Source: JAGVSR01 sp033765145
GTDB lineage: Bacteria > Pseudomonadota > Alphaproteobacteria > Rhizobiales > Hyphomicrobiaceae
Assembly (NCBI GenBank): GCA_033765145.1
Contig: JANRIH010000053.1
Location: 1-64,000 of the forward strand
Direction: 5' to 3'
Length of the DNA: 64,000 bases
In this document: in pieces, positions 17,562-27,035 of the stretch
How positions within the stretch are numbered: position 1 is the first letter of the stretch
Layout of the letters: every line of letters starts with the position of its first letter
Program-made: the position numbers and the translations under genes
The notes under the pieces: model-generated
The model's input: the letters and a program-made list of their open reading frames with translations, nothing else
Told to the model about the DNA's origin: nothing
Database searches by the model: none

Positions 17562-19103
17562 TCAAGAGTTCGAAACCACTTCGGCAAGGAGCGAAAGTTG
17601 CTTCAGTTGCGGCCCGTTCTGATCGGTCAAGGCGGTCGGGTATTCGCCGGTGAAGCAGTGGTCCGTGAACTGCGGCATCCGTTCGTCGCGCTTCTCGTAT
17701 CCGACCGAGCGGTAGATCCCGTCGACCGACAGGAATGCGAGGCTGTCCGCACCCATGTACTGCCGCATCCCCTCGACATCGAGATTGGCGGCCAGCAGGT
17801 CCTTCCGCCGCGGCGTGTCGATGCCGTAGTAGTCGGGGTGCGTGATGGGCGGGCACGAGATGCGCATATGCACCTCTTTGGCGCCCGCCTCGTACATGAG
17901 CTGCACGATCTTCTTCGACGTCGTCCCGCGGACGACGCTGTCGTCAATGAGCACGATCCGCTTGCCCCGGATGACGCCGCCGTTCGCCGAATGCTTGAGT
18001 TTGACGCCCAGCGCCCGGATCTGCTGCTCGGGCTCGATGAACGTGCGCCCGACGTAGTGATTGCGGATGATACCAAGCTCGAAGGGAATTTTCGACTGCT
18101 GCGCGAAACCGATGGCCGCCGGAACGCCAGAGTCGGGGATGGGCACGATGACGTCCGCCGCGACCGGGCTTTCGATCGCGAGCTGCGCGCCCATCTGCTT
18201 GCGGATGTCGTAGACGGCACGTCCGCCGATCTGGCTGTCGGGGCGCGAAAAGTAGATGTATTCGAAGATGCACGGCCGCGCGGGCCGGCGCATGAACGGA
18301 CGATGGCTCTCGATACCGTTGCGTGAAACGACGATGACCTCGCCGTTATCGACCTCGCGCACGAACTCAGCGCCGACGATGTCGAGCGCGCACGTCTCGG
18401 ACGCGAAGACCGTAGCCCCGCCCGGAAGCCTGCCCATCACGAGTGGCCGGATGCCGATCGGATCCCGCGCCGCGATCAGCATGTCGTTCGTCAGTGCGAC
18501 CAGCGAATAGGCCCCTTCGAGCTGCCGCAGCGCCTCGACGAAGCGGTCGACGATGCCCCGTTTGCCCGAGCGCGAGACGAGGTGAAGGATGACTTCGGTG
18601 TCCGACGTCGAAGGAAAGATCGCGCCCGACGAAATGAGGTCCTGCCGGAGCGTAATGGCGTTAGTCAGGTTGCCGTTGTGCGCGACCGCAAACCCGCCGC
18701 TATCGATGTCGGCGTAGAGCGGCTGCACGTTCTTGAGCGCCGGCTCACCTGTCGTCGAATAGCGATTGTGTCCGACCGCCATGCGGCCCTTGAGGCGCCC
18801 GATGACGCCGGCCTCGTTGAAGTTGTCGCCGACAAGTCCGAGACGGCGTTCGGAGTGGAACTGCTGCCCGTCGTAGGTGACGATGCCGCACGCCTCTTGC
18901 CCGCGATGCTGGAGCGCGTGGAGCCCGAGTGCCGTTAGCGCCGCAGCATCCGGATGCCCGAAGACCCCGAATACGCCGCATTCCTCGCGAAGCCGATCGT
19001 CGCCGAAGCGCGAGTAGCCCAAGTCCCGAAAGCCGGGTTTCCGAGACGCTGGGGGGAACGGCAGAGCTTCGCTTTGAGGAGCGTCATCCGACGACTGTGC
19101 CAT
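17562..19103 (-). CDS. purF: Amidophosphoribosyltransferase
   Basis: First committed step of purine synthesis: PRPP plus glutamine to phosphoribosylamine. The mature N-terminal nucleophile is the Cys in REECGVFGVFGH, preceded by a propeptide of roughly 35 residues. The glutaminase domain (HRGQEACGI, VAHNGNLTN, TDTE) is followed by the PRPP loop VLIDDSVVRGTTSKK near residue 380. ATG 19103 was chosen because the open frame upstream has no homologous character. At 513 residues it is normal. cvpA lies 128 bases upstream, the same partnership as in E. coli. Confidence 0.96.
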   Translation of the reverse strand: MAQSSDDAPQSEALPFPPASRKPGFRDLGYSRFGDDRLREECGVFGVFGHPDAAALTALGLHALQHRGQEACGIVTYDGQQFHSERRLGLVGDNFNEAGVIGRLKGRMAVGHNRYSTTGEPALKNVQPLYADIDSGGFAVAHNGNLTNAITLRQDLISSGAIFPSTSDTEVILHLVSRSGKRGIVDRFVEALRQLEGAYSLVALTNDMLIAARDPIGIRPLVMGRLPGGATVFASETCALDIVGAEFVREVDNGEVIVVSRNGIESHRPFMRRPARPCIFEYIYFSRPDSQIGGRAVYDIRKQMGAQLAIESPVAADVIVPIPDSGVPAAIGFAQQSKIPFELGIIRNHYVGRTFIEPEQQIRALGVKLKHSANGGVIRGKRIVLIDDSVVRGTTSKKIVQLMYEAGAKEVHMRISCPPITHPDYYGIDTPRRKDLLAANLDVEGMRQYMGADSLAFLSVDGIYRSVGYEKRDERMPQFTDHCFTGEYPTALTDQNGPQLKQLSLLAEVVSNS

Positions 19104-19231
19104 GCTGGCCTCCAGCTCGATCCATCGCCGCGCGACCGGAAAATGACGAACGCGCAGCCTGTCAATGACTGCGCGTGTCATAACCCCATCGCCGACCCAG
19201 CGCCACACGTTCCATGCGGCGATCCAACGAT

Positions 19232-19786
19232 TTAACCCTGCTGCTCTCCGGCGGGAGCCGGCTGCGGGTTGATGATGTTCTGCGGCATGTGCGTTTCGAG
19301 CATGGAGCGAATCGAATCGCCAGTGCTCTTGAGATACGGCTGCGACTTCGCCTCGCGCACCCACTGCACTTGCTGCGCGGGGTCCGGAAAGAAGCTGTCA
19401 TAGAACATGTAGGGAATGACGACGAGGATGAAACCCCTCGCCAACCCGAACACGAAACCTAAGACACGGTCGATCATGCCGACCGAGCTGTCGAGAACGA
19501 CGTCGGACAGCCGCGACGTGACGAGATGCACGATGATCAGCGTGACGAGGAAGATGAGCGCCCCGATCGCGATCTGCGCGACATAAATTTGCGCGCCCAT
19601 CTGCGCTGCGACATCCTCGGCGAGCTTCTTGTGATTGAGCACGAAGTAGAGCACCGCGATGGCGGCGACGGCCCAGGATACGATCGAGAGCAGTTCACGG
19701 GTCAGCCCGCGGTACATGGCCAGAAGCCCGGATATGAGGGCCACCGCGATCAATCCAGCGTCGAGATAGGTCAACGGTCCGATCAT
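19232..19786 (-). CDS. cvpA: CvpA family membrane protein
   Basis: A 184-residue inner-membrane protein. It starts MIGPLTYLDAGLIAVALISG, with GGGGGAG upstream of ATG 19786. Four hydrophobic segments span residues 7-25, 33-50, 68-90 and 107-128, and the family's RGLTRELLSIVSW loop is present. The C-terminal tail is polar. CvpA is required for colicin V production and envelope stress tolerance, with its molecular role unsettled. It lies between radA and purF on the same strand. Confidence 0.9.
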   Translation of the reverse strand: MIGPLTYLDAGLIAVALISGLLAMYRGLTRELLSIVSWAVAAIAVLYFVLNHKKLAEDVAAQMGAQIYVAQIAIGALIFLVTLIIVHLVTSRLSDVVLDSSVGMIDRVLGFVFGLARGFILVVIPYMFYDSFFPDPAQQVQWVREAKSQPYLKSTGDSIRSMLETHMPQNIINPQPAPAGEQQG

Positions 19787-19898
19787 GGGCGATGCTCCCC
19801 CACCACACTCTGCGTCCGCCATCCGAGCGACACGGCGGTCTCGGACCTCGGGCTTGCCGCCGACGCCCTCGGCGCCGGACAAGGGAATTTTCGACGGT

Positions 19899-21275
19899 TC
19901 AGTCGCATGCGCGCAAGGGGTCTGCAAGGTCTTTGAGGTGCGCGAGCCTCAGGAGTGACAATTGCGCCCCGTCCGCGCCGGCGTCACCTGCGACCGGAAT
20001 GGCCGCCTCGGTGAACCCGAGTTTCCTGGCTTCCTTGAGGCGCGTGGCGGTGTGTGCGCTGGATCGTACGGCGCCCGACAGCGAGATTTCTCCAAACGTC
20101 ACCCGGCCCTGCGGCAGTGAAATGCCCGAACGCGCCGAAAGAAGCGCCGCGGCGGCCGCCAGATCCGCCGCGGGTTCGCTGATCCTGAGGCCGCCCGCCA
20201 CGTTCAGATAGACGTCGTGCTGAGCGAGCGAGACCCCGCAACGGGCTTCGAGAACCGCGATGACCATCGAGAGCCGGGCCTGGTCCCACCCGACGACGGC
20301 GCGTCGCGGCGTTCCGAGCGGCGAGGGCGCGACCAGCGCCTGAATTTCAACCAGAATGGGTCGCGTGCCTTCCATTCCGGCGAAAACGGCCGAACCCGGA
20401 ACAGCCGTATCGCGGTCACCGAGGAATAGCTCCGACGGATTCAGAACTTCCCGAAGGCCCTCCTGGACCATTTCGAACACGCCGATCTCATCGGTCGCGC
20501 CAAACCGGTTCTTCGTCGCCCTCAGAATTCGGAACGTATGCCCCCGGTCGCCCTCGAACGACAGAACCGTATCGACCATATGCTCGACGACTTTAGGGCC
20601 CGCGATCTGGCCCTCCTTCGTCACGTGGCCGACGAGGACGAGTGCCGCGCCCTCCGTCTTCGCGTACCGGATGAGGGACTGTGTCGCCGCCCGGACCTGG
20701 CTCACTGTGCCAGGCGCCGCGTCGAGTTGGTCGGACCACAGCGTCTGGATGGAATCGACCACAACGAGATCTGCGACCGGACCGTCACCCATCGTAGCCA
20801 GGATGTTGCCGAGGTTCGTCTCCGAAGCGAGGGCCACGGGCGCGTCGCTGAGACCGAGCCGTTCGGCCCTGAGCCGAACCTGCGCCGTCGCCTCCTCGCC
20901 GGAAAAGTAGAGCGTCCGCCGGCCCTGCCGCGCGAGAGCCGCCGCAAGGTGAAGCAACAAAGTCGATTTGCCGATCCCCGGCTCTCCGCCGATCAAAAGG
21001 GCCGAACCCGGCACGATGCCCCCGCCCGTGACGCGGTCGAGTTCCGGCATGCCGGTGGGGATGCGCGGCGCCTCTCGTGCGTCCCCAGCGAGCGTTTCGA
21101 GCTTGACGACGCGGCCTTTCGTGGCGCGCGTCACACCCGAACCCGGAGGCGGTCCGGCATCCGTTTCCTCGGCGAGCGTGTTCCATTCCCCGCAACCCGC
21201 GCACTTTCCCGTCCACTTGGACGCGACGACGCCGCACGCCTGACAGACGAACTGCGATTTCGAGGGCTTTGCCAT
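19899..21275 (-). CDS. radA: DNA repair protein RadA (Sms)
   Basis: A branch-migration helicase of recombinational repair. It shows an N-terminal C4 zinc finger (CQACGVVASKWTGKCAGC), the P-loop GGEPGIGKST, the RadA-specific KNRFG motif (KNRFGATDEIGVFEM) and a Lon-protease-like C-terminal domain (VYLNVAGGLRI, GRVTFGEISLSG). The 458 residues match the family. Its start shares one base with the alr stop (TGATG), so the two are translationally coupled. Confidence 0.96.
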   Translation of the reverse strand: MAKPSKSQFVCQACGVVASKWTGKCAGCGEWNTLAEETDAGPPPGSGVTRATKGRVVKLETLAGDAREAPRIPTGMPELDRVTGGGIVPGSALLIGGEPGIGKSTLLLHLAAALARQGRRTLYFSGEEATAQVRLRAERLGLSDAPVALASETNLGNILATMGDGPVADLVVVDSIQTLWSDQLDAAPGTVSQVRAATQSLIRYAKTEGAALVLVGHVTKEGQIAGPKVVEHMVDTVLSFEGDRGHTFRILRATKNRFGATDEIGVFEMVQEGLREVLNPSELFLGDRDTAVPGSAVFAGMEGTRPILVEIQALVAPSPLGTPRRAVVGWDQARLSMVIAVLEARCGVSLAQHDVYLNVAGGLRISEPAADLAAAAALLSARSGISLPQGRVTFGEISLSGAVRSSAHTATRLKEARKLGFTEAAIPVAGDAGADGAQLSLLRLAHLKDLADPLRACD

Positions 21276-22423
21276 CAGGTCCCCTCCGAGCCGTCGACAT
21301 ATCGGCGCCTGTAGCGCTGGCCGAGCCGCGTAAGGACCTCATAGCCGATCGTCTGCGATCCCCGGCCCGCCGCTTCGAGCGACAAGCCTTCACCGATGAC
21401 CAGCGCGACATCCCCGCGAACGACCGGCGGCACGATGTCCGTGACATCGACAGTGATGAGATCCATCGATACGCGCCCCGCGATCGGCGCCTTTTGCCCG
21501 TGGATCAGAACATGGCCGCCGGACGTATCATCCGACGAACTCGCCCCGCGCCCGATCCCGTCCGCATAGCCGGCCGGGAGCACGGCGATCCGGCTCGGCT
21601 TCAACGCGTGCCACGCCGCGGCATACCCCACACTCTCACCCGCCGCGACGTCGCGGACTTGAATGATCGGCAGCATCAGTTTCACGACCGGCTTCACCGG
21701 CGAGGCGCCGCCGCGAAAGGCCTGTCCGCCGTAGAGCCCATAGCCCGGACGCACGAGATCGTAGTGATAGGCCGATCCCAGCATCAGTCCGTCGGACGCA
21801 GCGAGGCTCGCGGGCATCTTTGGCAGATGCCCGCGGAGACGATCGAATTCGGCGCGCTGGGCCTCGTTCTTCGCGTGCGCCGGCTGATCCGCGCACGCGA
21901 GATGGGACATCACGAGTCGAACGTCGAGAGGTTCGAGGTGTCGCTCATCGGCGCTGAGCGCCGCTACGTCGTCCCCGGAAAGTCCGAGGCGACCCAGGCC
22001 GCTGTCGACATGGAGAACCGCCGGCAGGGACCGCCGTTCCTGGACGGCACGCGCGGACCATTCCTCAATTTCAGCAAGGCTTCCGAGGCACGGCACGGCG
22101 CCCGACGCGACAAGCGTGTCCGCCGAACCTGGGACGAGACCATCGAGGACGTAGATCGACGCGCGAGGTCCAACGAGCGCGCGGACTTCGGCTGCCTCGT
22201 CGGACGTCGCGACGAAGAAGCTCTGGCAGCCGGCTTTCTCGAGCTGAGGTGCGATCGCGCCGACGCCAAGCCCATAGGCGTTGGCCTTGACCACGGCGCC
22301 GCATTCAGCAGGCGCAACCAGACGCGCGAGCGCTGCCCAGTTCTGAGCCACGGCGCCGACGTCTATAGTAAGTAGTCCTGTCCCGATGCCTGGCCCCGAC
22401 GTGATCATGCCGCTCTGTGACAT
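21275..22423 (-). CDS. alr: Alanine racemase
   Basis: A PLP enzyme making D-alanine for peptidoglycan. The PLP lysine lies in VVKANAYGLG and the second catalytic region is VGYAAAWHALKPSRIAVLPAGYADG. RVSMDLITVDVTD and TIGYEVLTRLGQRYRRRY are the usual C-terminal markers. ATG 22423 is preceded at close spacing by CGGAG; ATG 22408 is an alternative. It is coupled to radA by a one-base overlap and follows a small membrane-protein gene by 79 bases. Confidence 0.94.
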   Translation of the reverse strand: MSQSGMITSGPGIGTGLLTIDVGAVAQNWAALARLVAPAECGAVVKANAYGLGVGAIAPQLEKAGCQSFFVATSDEAAEVRALVGPRASIYVLDGLVPGSADTLVASGAVPCLGSLAEIEEWSARAVQERRSLPAVLHVDSGLGRLGLSGDDVAALSADERHLEPLDVRLVMSHLACADQPAHAKNEAQRAEFDRLRGHLPKMPASLAASDGLMLGSAYHYDLVRPGYGLYGGQAFRGGASPVKPVVKLMLPIIQVRDVAAGESVGYAAAWHALKPSRIAVLPAGYADGIGRGASSSDDTSGGHVLIHGQKAPIAGRVSMDLITVDVTDIVPPVVRGDVALVIGEGLSLEAAGRGSQTIGYEVLTRLGQRYRRRYVDGSEGT

Positions 22424-22502
22424 GAAACTCCGCGCGGCGGCAACCAACCGGACTGCGCCAATTCAGAGCCGCTGGCCCGATCTACCCACGGACGACCCTG
22501 GC

Positions 22503-22793
22503 TCAGCGCCGGACGCCACCGCTGCTCGGCTTTTCCCACTGCAGATAGAAGACGGTCACGACAGCCGTCAGCACCATGGTGCCGATGACCTCCGGCTGCT
22601 GGATGAACGAGAGCCAAGTGTTGAAGCCCGCGATGGTACCGCCCTTGGCCGTGAGCATCGAATTGGCGGCGATGATGACGAGCGTCACGAGAGCCGTGAG
22701 GCCAAGCGCTGTCAGAACCTGAATGGCCCGCTTCAAGAGCCTCGGAACCGAGAATGCTTTACCGGCGACATCAATCATGGTTCGGTCTGACAT
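22503..22793 (-). CDS. Small two-helix membrane protein of unknown function
   Basis: A 96-residue protein starting MSDRTMIDVAGK, with AGGGGG six bases before ATG 22793; longer upstream frames are rejected. Two hydrophobic segments (about residues 28-48 and 64-88) flank the short loop NSMLTAKGGTIAGFNTW, and the tail is WEKPSSGGVRR. It heads the reverse run leading into alr and radA and is divergent from recA. I do not recognise a family. The strong ribosome site and clean topology support a real gene. Confidence 0.65.
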   Translation of the reverse strand: MSDRTMIDVAGKAFSVPRLLKRAIQVLTALGLTALVTLVIIAANSMLTAKGGTIAGFNTWLSFIQQPEVIGTMVLTAVVTVFYLQWEKPSSGGVRR

Positions 22794-22962
22794 GGGGACC
22801 CCCTGGAGCCAAGTGACGACAGAATCTAGCTGATTCGGACGAATCGGGAGAGCGATCCGCGGAAACTGCATCTGCACCTCCGCTACCTGACGAGTACGGC
22901 GGGCGTGAGACGTTCGAACTCCAACAGGACAAACGCGAGAGAGTGAGGAGAACAAAACGTGA

Positions 22963-22988
22963 TTGACGGACGAGAACAAACAGAGCAC
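22963..22988 (+). promoter_or_regulatory. Candidate recA promoter element and LexA (SOS) box
   Basis: TTGACG at 22963-22968 resembles a -35 box; no good -10 is visible at the usual spacing (best is CACATT at 22986). GAAC at 22974-22977, seven bases, then GCAC at 22985-22988 matches the alphaproteobacterial LexA pattern GAAC-N7-GAAC with one mismatch. It would sit between the promoter boxes, the usual repressing place. It lies 52-77 bases before the recA start. Confidence 0.45.
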
Positions 22989-23039
22989 ATTTGGTCACAA
23001 TTGTTGGTCTGAGATTCGAGCTATAGGCTGGAGGCGACG

Positions 23040-24188
23040 ATGACGAAGCCGGATTTGCGGGTGGTCGAAGGGGGCACGGCAGGCATGGACAAGAAGCAGG
23101 CGCTCGAAGCAGCGCTGGCACAGATCGACAAGAACTTCGGCAAAGGCTCGATCATGCGCCTCGGCACGAACGACAAGTCGATCGACGTGGAGGCGGTCTC
23201 AACGGGCTCTCTGGGGCTCGATATCGCGCTCGGCATCGGCGGTCTCCCGCGCGGGCGCATCATCGAGATCTATGGGCCAGAAAGCTCCGGCAAGACGACA
23301 CTCGCCCTCTCCGTCATCGCGGAGGCCCAGAAGAAGGGCGGCATCGGCGCATTTGTCGACGCCGAGCACGCACTCGATCCCGTCTATGCCAGGAAACTCG
23401 GCGTCAAGGTCGAGGACTTGCTGATCTCCCAGCCCGACACCGGCGAGCAGGCGCTCGAGATCGCCGACACGCTCGTGCGCTCCGGCGCCATCGACGTGCT
23501 CGTGATCGATTCCGTCGCGGCCCTGACGCCGAAGGCAGAACTCGAAGGCGAAATGGGCGACAGCCTGCCCGGCCTACAGGCCCGCCTCATGAGCCAGGCG
23601 TTGCGCAAGCTCACGGCCTCGATCTCCAAGTCCCGCTGCATGGTGGTCTTCATCAATCAGATCCGCATGAAGATCGGCATCATGTTCGGCAACCCCGAGA
23701 CGACGACCGGTGGCAACGCGCTCAAATTCTATTCTTCTGTCCGCCTCGACATCCGCCGCATCGGCCAGATCAAGGATCGCGACGAGCCGGTCGGCAACCA
23801 GACCCGCGTCAAGGTCGTCAAGAACAAGGTGGCCCCACCCTTCAAGCAGGTCGAGTTCGACATCATGTACGGGGAAGGCATCTCGAAAATGGGTGAACTC
23901 GTCGACCTCGGCGTCAAGGCCGGGATCATCGAGAAGTCCGGCGCCTGGATGTCCTATGGCGGCGAGCGCATTGGTCAGGGTCGCGAGAACACCAAGGAAT
24001 ATCTGAAAGCCAATCCCAAGATCGCCCACGCGATCGAAAAGGCGATCCGCGCGAATGCGGGCCTCATCGTCGACAAAATGCTAGCCGAACCGGAAGGCTC
24101 GGAGGGGTCGGCGGACGAGGTTCCCGACGAGGACGGCGTGTTGCCCGACGTCGAGGACACGCCGAAAAAGGGCAAGGGACGGCGTTGA
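23040..24188 (+). CDS. recA: Recombinase RecA
   Basis: The strand-exchange protein and LexA co-protease. It shows the P-loop GPESSGKTTL near residue 82, the MAW-type region (DALTPKAELEGEMGD variant), the L2 loop QIRMKIGIMFGNPETTTGGNALKFY and an acidic C-terminal tail (DEVPDEDGVLPDVED). The 382 residues include a 15-residue N-terminal extension relative to E. coli, ahead of GMDKKQALEAALAQI, common in alphaproteobacteria. It is transcribed away from the alr-radA run and toward alaS. Confidence 0.98.
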   Translation: MTKPDLRVVEGGTAGMDKKQALEAALAQIDKNFGKGSIMRLGTNDKSIDVEAVSTGSLGLDIALGIGGLPRGRIIEIYGPESSGKTTLALSVIAEAQKKGGIGAFVDAEHALDPVYARKLGVKVEDLLISQPDTGEQALEIADTLVRSGAIDVLVIDSVAALTPKAELEGEMGDSLPGLQARLMSQALRKLTASISKSRCMVVFINQIRMKIGIMFGNPETTTGGNALKFYSSVRLDIRRIGQIKDRDEPVGNQTRVKVVKNKVAPPFKQVEFDIMYGEGISKMGELVDLGVKAGIIEKSGAWMSYGGERIGQGRENTKEYLKANPKIAHAIEKAIRANAGLIVDKMLAEPEGSEGSADEVPDEDGVLPDVEDTPKKGKGRR

Positions 24189-24302
24189 GCAGCGCCCGAT
24201 GGGCCGCAGCGCCAGGTGCGATCTCCGAACCGGCGTTAGTCCCGTTCTGGACATTCCTCCCACCCTGCGGCTAGAAACGGCCGATTTTCGGGATTGAGAC
24301 AT

Positions 24303-24338
24303 CGCCGGAGGGCGCCCAGTACGGGTGCCCTCTCGGCG
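24303..24338 (+). promoter_or_regulatory. Strong hairpin immediately upstream of alaS
   Basis: The arms GAGGGCGCCC and GGGTGCCCTC (one G-T wobble) enclose AGTAC, and outer CGCCG/CGGCG bases extend the stem with a one-base bulge. It ends 24 bases before ATG 24363 and has no T-run after it, so a simple terminator is unlikely. It may be a leader structure or protein-binding site. Function is inferred only from position. Confidence 0.5.
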
Positions 24339-24362
24339 CTTCGAGACGGGTACGGCTTCGAT

Positions 24363-27035
24363 ATGGCAGGCTTGAACGAGATCCGCAGCGCGTTCTTGGA
24401 CTTCTTCGGGAGGAACGGTCACGAGGTCGTCGCATCCTCGCCCCTCGTCCCGCGCAACGATCCGACGCTCATGTTCACGAACGCGGGCATGGTGCAGTTC
24501 AAGAATGTCTTCACCGGCCAGGAATCGCGCCCCTATAAGACCGCTGCGACGTCCCAGAAGTGTGTCCGTGCGGGCGGCAAGCACAACGATCTCGACAATG
24601 TCGGCTATACCGCACGTCATCACACGTTCTTCGAGATGCTCGGAAACTTCTCGTTCGGCGACTACTTCAAAGAGCGCGCGATCGACCTCGCCTGGACGCT
24701 GATCACCAAGGAGTACGGCCTCGACAAGAAGCGCCTCATGGTCACCGTCTACCATGACGACGACGAGGCGGCGGCACTCTGGAAGAAGATTGCAGGCCTT
24801 CCCGAGAAGCGCATCATCCGCATCGCGTCGTCGGACAATTTCTGGGCGATGGGCGACACGGGTCCCTGCGGCCCCTGCTCCGAAATTTTCTACGACCACG
24901 ATCCCGACGGCAAGAAAGGTATCGCCGGTGGTCCTCCCGGTTCGGCGGATGCGGACGGCGATCGCTTCATCGAGATCTGGAACCTCGTCTTCATGCAGTT
25001 CGAGCAGTATGAGGGCGGGCGCCGTGAAAAGCTGCCGAAGCCCTCGATCGACACCGGCATGGGCCTCGAACGCATCGCCGCCGTACTCCAGGGCGTGCAT
25101 GACAATTACGACACCGATCTCTTCAAGGCGTTGATCTCCGCCTCAGTGGATGCGACTGGCGTCAAGGCCGAAGGCGAGGCTCGCTTCTCCCATCGCGTCA
25201 TCGCCGATCATCTGAGATCTACAAGCTTCCTCCTCGCCGACGGCGTGCTGCCGTCGAACGAGGGACGCGGTTACGTTCTCCGCCGCATCATGCGCCGCGC
25301 CATGCGCCACGCCCATCTTCTGGGCGCACGCGAACCCCTGATGTACCGGCTCGTTCCCGCCCTCATGCGCCAGATGGGCGAGAGCTACCCTGAACTCGTC
25401 CGCGCCCAGCCGCTCATTTCCGAGACCCTAAAACTTGAGGAAACGCGCTTCCGCAAGACGCTCGAGAACGGCTTGAAACTTCTCTCCGAAGCCTCGTCCG
25501 GTCTGACTTCCAGCCACACGTTCCCCGGCGACGTGGCGTTCAAGCTCTACGACACCTATGGCTTCCCGCTCGATCTCACCGAGGACGCCCTGAAGCCGCG
25601 CGGTATCGCCGTCGACACGAAAGCGTTTGAAACCGCGATGGAGAAGCAGCGGGAGGATGCCCGCCGCGCCTGGAAGGGTTCGGGCGAAGCCGCGACCGAA
25701 ACGATCTGGTTCGAGATCCGCGAAAAGACCGGCGCCACGGAATTCCTCGGCTACGACACGGAGAAGGCCGAGGGCGTCGTCGCTGCGATGGTGAAGGACG
25801 GCAGGGACGCGAACGAACTGAAGTCCGGAGAAAAGGGCCAGATCGTCGTCAACCAGACGCCCTTCTATGGCGAGAGCGGCGGTCAGGTCGGCGATCAGGG
25901 TGTCATGCGCGGTCCTAAGGACGCGCTGTTCCGCGTGACTGGCACGGCAAAGAAGCTTGGCGACCTCTTCGTCCACGACGGCGTTGTCGAGCGCGGCTCC
26001 TTCAAGCCGGGCGATGCCGTCGAGCTTGAGGTTGATCACTCGCGCCGCACCGCGACGCGCGCCAACCATTCCGCGACCCATTTGCTGCACGAGGCCCTCC
26101 GTGAGGTTCTCGGCACCCACGTCGCGCAGAAGGGCTCGCTCGTGGCACCCGACAGGTTGCGCTTCGACTTCGTCCACCAGAAGCCCATGAGCCCGGAGGA
26201 AGTGCGTCAGGTCGAGGACATCGCCAACGCCATCGTGCTCGAGAATGCAGCCGTCGAAACGCGCCTCATGGCCCTCGACGACGCGAAGGCATCGGGAGCC
26301 ATGGCGCTCTTCGGTGAAAAGTACGGCGACGAAGTCCGCGTCGTCTCCATGGGGAACCCGCGGCCCGGTTCCAACAAGGCCTGGTCGGTCGAGCTTTGCG
26401 GCGGCACGCACGTGAAGCGAACCGGCGACATCGGCCTCGTCAAGATTATTGCGGAGGCAGCCTCCGCAGCGGGCGTGAGACGCATCGAGGCGCTGACTGC
26501 GGAAGGTGCGCGCTCGTATCTCGCCAGCGCCGAGGAACGCCTCAAGGAAGCAGCCGCACTCTTGAAGACGCGCCCCGAGGACCTGATGGAGCGCCTGCGT
26601 ACGCTGGTCGATGAGCGAAAATCGCTCGAGAAGCAGCTCGCGGACGCCAAGAAGCAGATGGCGATGGGCGGTGGCGGCGCGGGCAAGGACGCAGCACCAA
26701 TCGTCGAGGTCGCCGGCACCAAACTCTTGAAGCTCGCGGTCTCCGGCGTCGAGATGAAGGACCTCAAAGCCATGGCCGACGACGGTCGCGCCAAGATCGG
26801 CTCGGGCGTCGTCGCCATCGCGAATGCAAGCGCGGACGGCAAGCTCGGCATCGTCGTGGCCGTGACACCGGATCTCGCCGGCCGCTACAACGCCGTCGAT
26901 CTCGTGCGCGCTGCATCCGAAACGGCGGGCGGCAAGGGTGGCGGCGGACGTCCGGACATGGCCCAGGCCGGAGGACCCGACGGCGCCAAGGCCGCGGACG
27001 CGCTCGCGGCCATCGAGGCGTTGATCGCGGGCTGA
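24363..27035 (+). CDS. alaS: Alanyl-tRNA synthetase
   Basis: Charges tRNA-Ala and edits mischarged Ser/Gly. The class II core is at the N-terminus (RSAFLDFFGRNGHEVVASS, ARHHTFFEMLGNFSFGDYFK). The editing domain has HSATHLLHEAL near residue 570 and CGGTHVKRTGDIG, the zinc/editing Cys-His set. A C-Ala dimerisation domain closes the protein. ATG 24363 gives MAGLNEIRSAFLDFF, the standard family start; the open frame upstream runs through the hairpin at 24303-24338 and is rejected. At 890 residues it is typical. Confidence 0.97.
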   Translation: MAGLNEIRSAFLDFFGRNGHEVVASSPLVPRNDPTLMFTNAGMVQFKNVFTGQESRPYKTAATSQKCVRAGGKHNDLDNVGYTARHHTFFEMLGNFSFGDYFKERAIDLAWTLITKEYGLDKKRLMVTVYHDDDEAAALWKKIAGLPEKRIIRIASSDNFWAMGDTGPCGPCSEIFYDHDPDGKKGIAGGPPGSADADGDRFIEIWNLVFMQFEQYEGGRREKLPKPSIDTGMGLERIAAVLQGVHDNYDTDLFKALISASVDATGVKAEGEARFSHRVIADHLRSTSFLLADGVLPSNEGRGYVLRRIMRRAMRHAHLLGAREPLMYRLVPALMRQMGESYPELVRAQPLISETLKLEETRFRKTLENGLKLLSEASSGLTSSHTFPGDVAFKLYDTYGFPLDLTEDALKPRGIAVDTKAFETAMEKQREDARRAWKGSGEAATETIWFEIREKTGATEFLGYDTEKAEGVVAAMVKDGRDANELKSGEKGQIVVNQTPFYGESGGQVGDQGVMRGPKDALFRVTGTAKKLGDLFVHDGVVERGSFKPGDAVELEVDHSRRTATRANHSATHLLHEALREVLGTHVAQKGSLVAPDRLRFDFVHQKPMSPEEVRQVEDIANAIVLENAAVETRLMALDDAKASGAMALFGEKYGDEVRVVSMGNPRPGSNKAWSVELCGGTHVKRTGDIGLVKIIAEAASAAGVRRIEALTAEGARSYLASAEERLKEAAALLKTRPEDLMERLRTLVDERKSLEKQLADAKKQMAMGGGGAGKDAAPIVEVAGTKLLKLAVSGVEMKDLKAMADDGRAKIGSGVVAIANASADGKLGIVVAVTPDLAGRYNAVDLVRAASETAGGKGGGGRPDMAQAGGPDGAKAADALAAIEALIAG

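Noticed and set aside
22912..22930. GAAC-N7-GGAC upstream of recA as a LexA box
   Set aside because: Two departures from the pattern context and a place well upstream of the promoter-like TTGACG; the site at 22974-22988 fits better.
24189..24362. A T-box riboswitch upstream of alaS
   Set aside because: No T-box sequence or specifier loop is visible and such elements are essentially absent from alphaproteobacteria.
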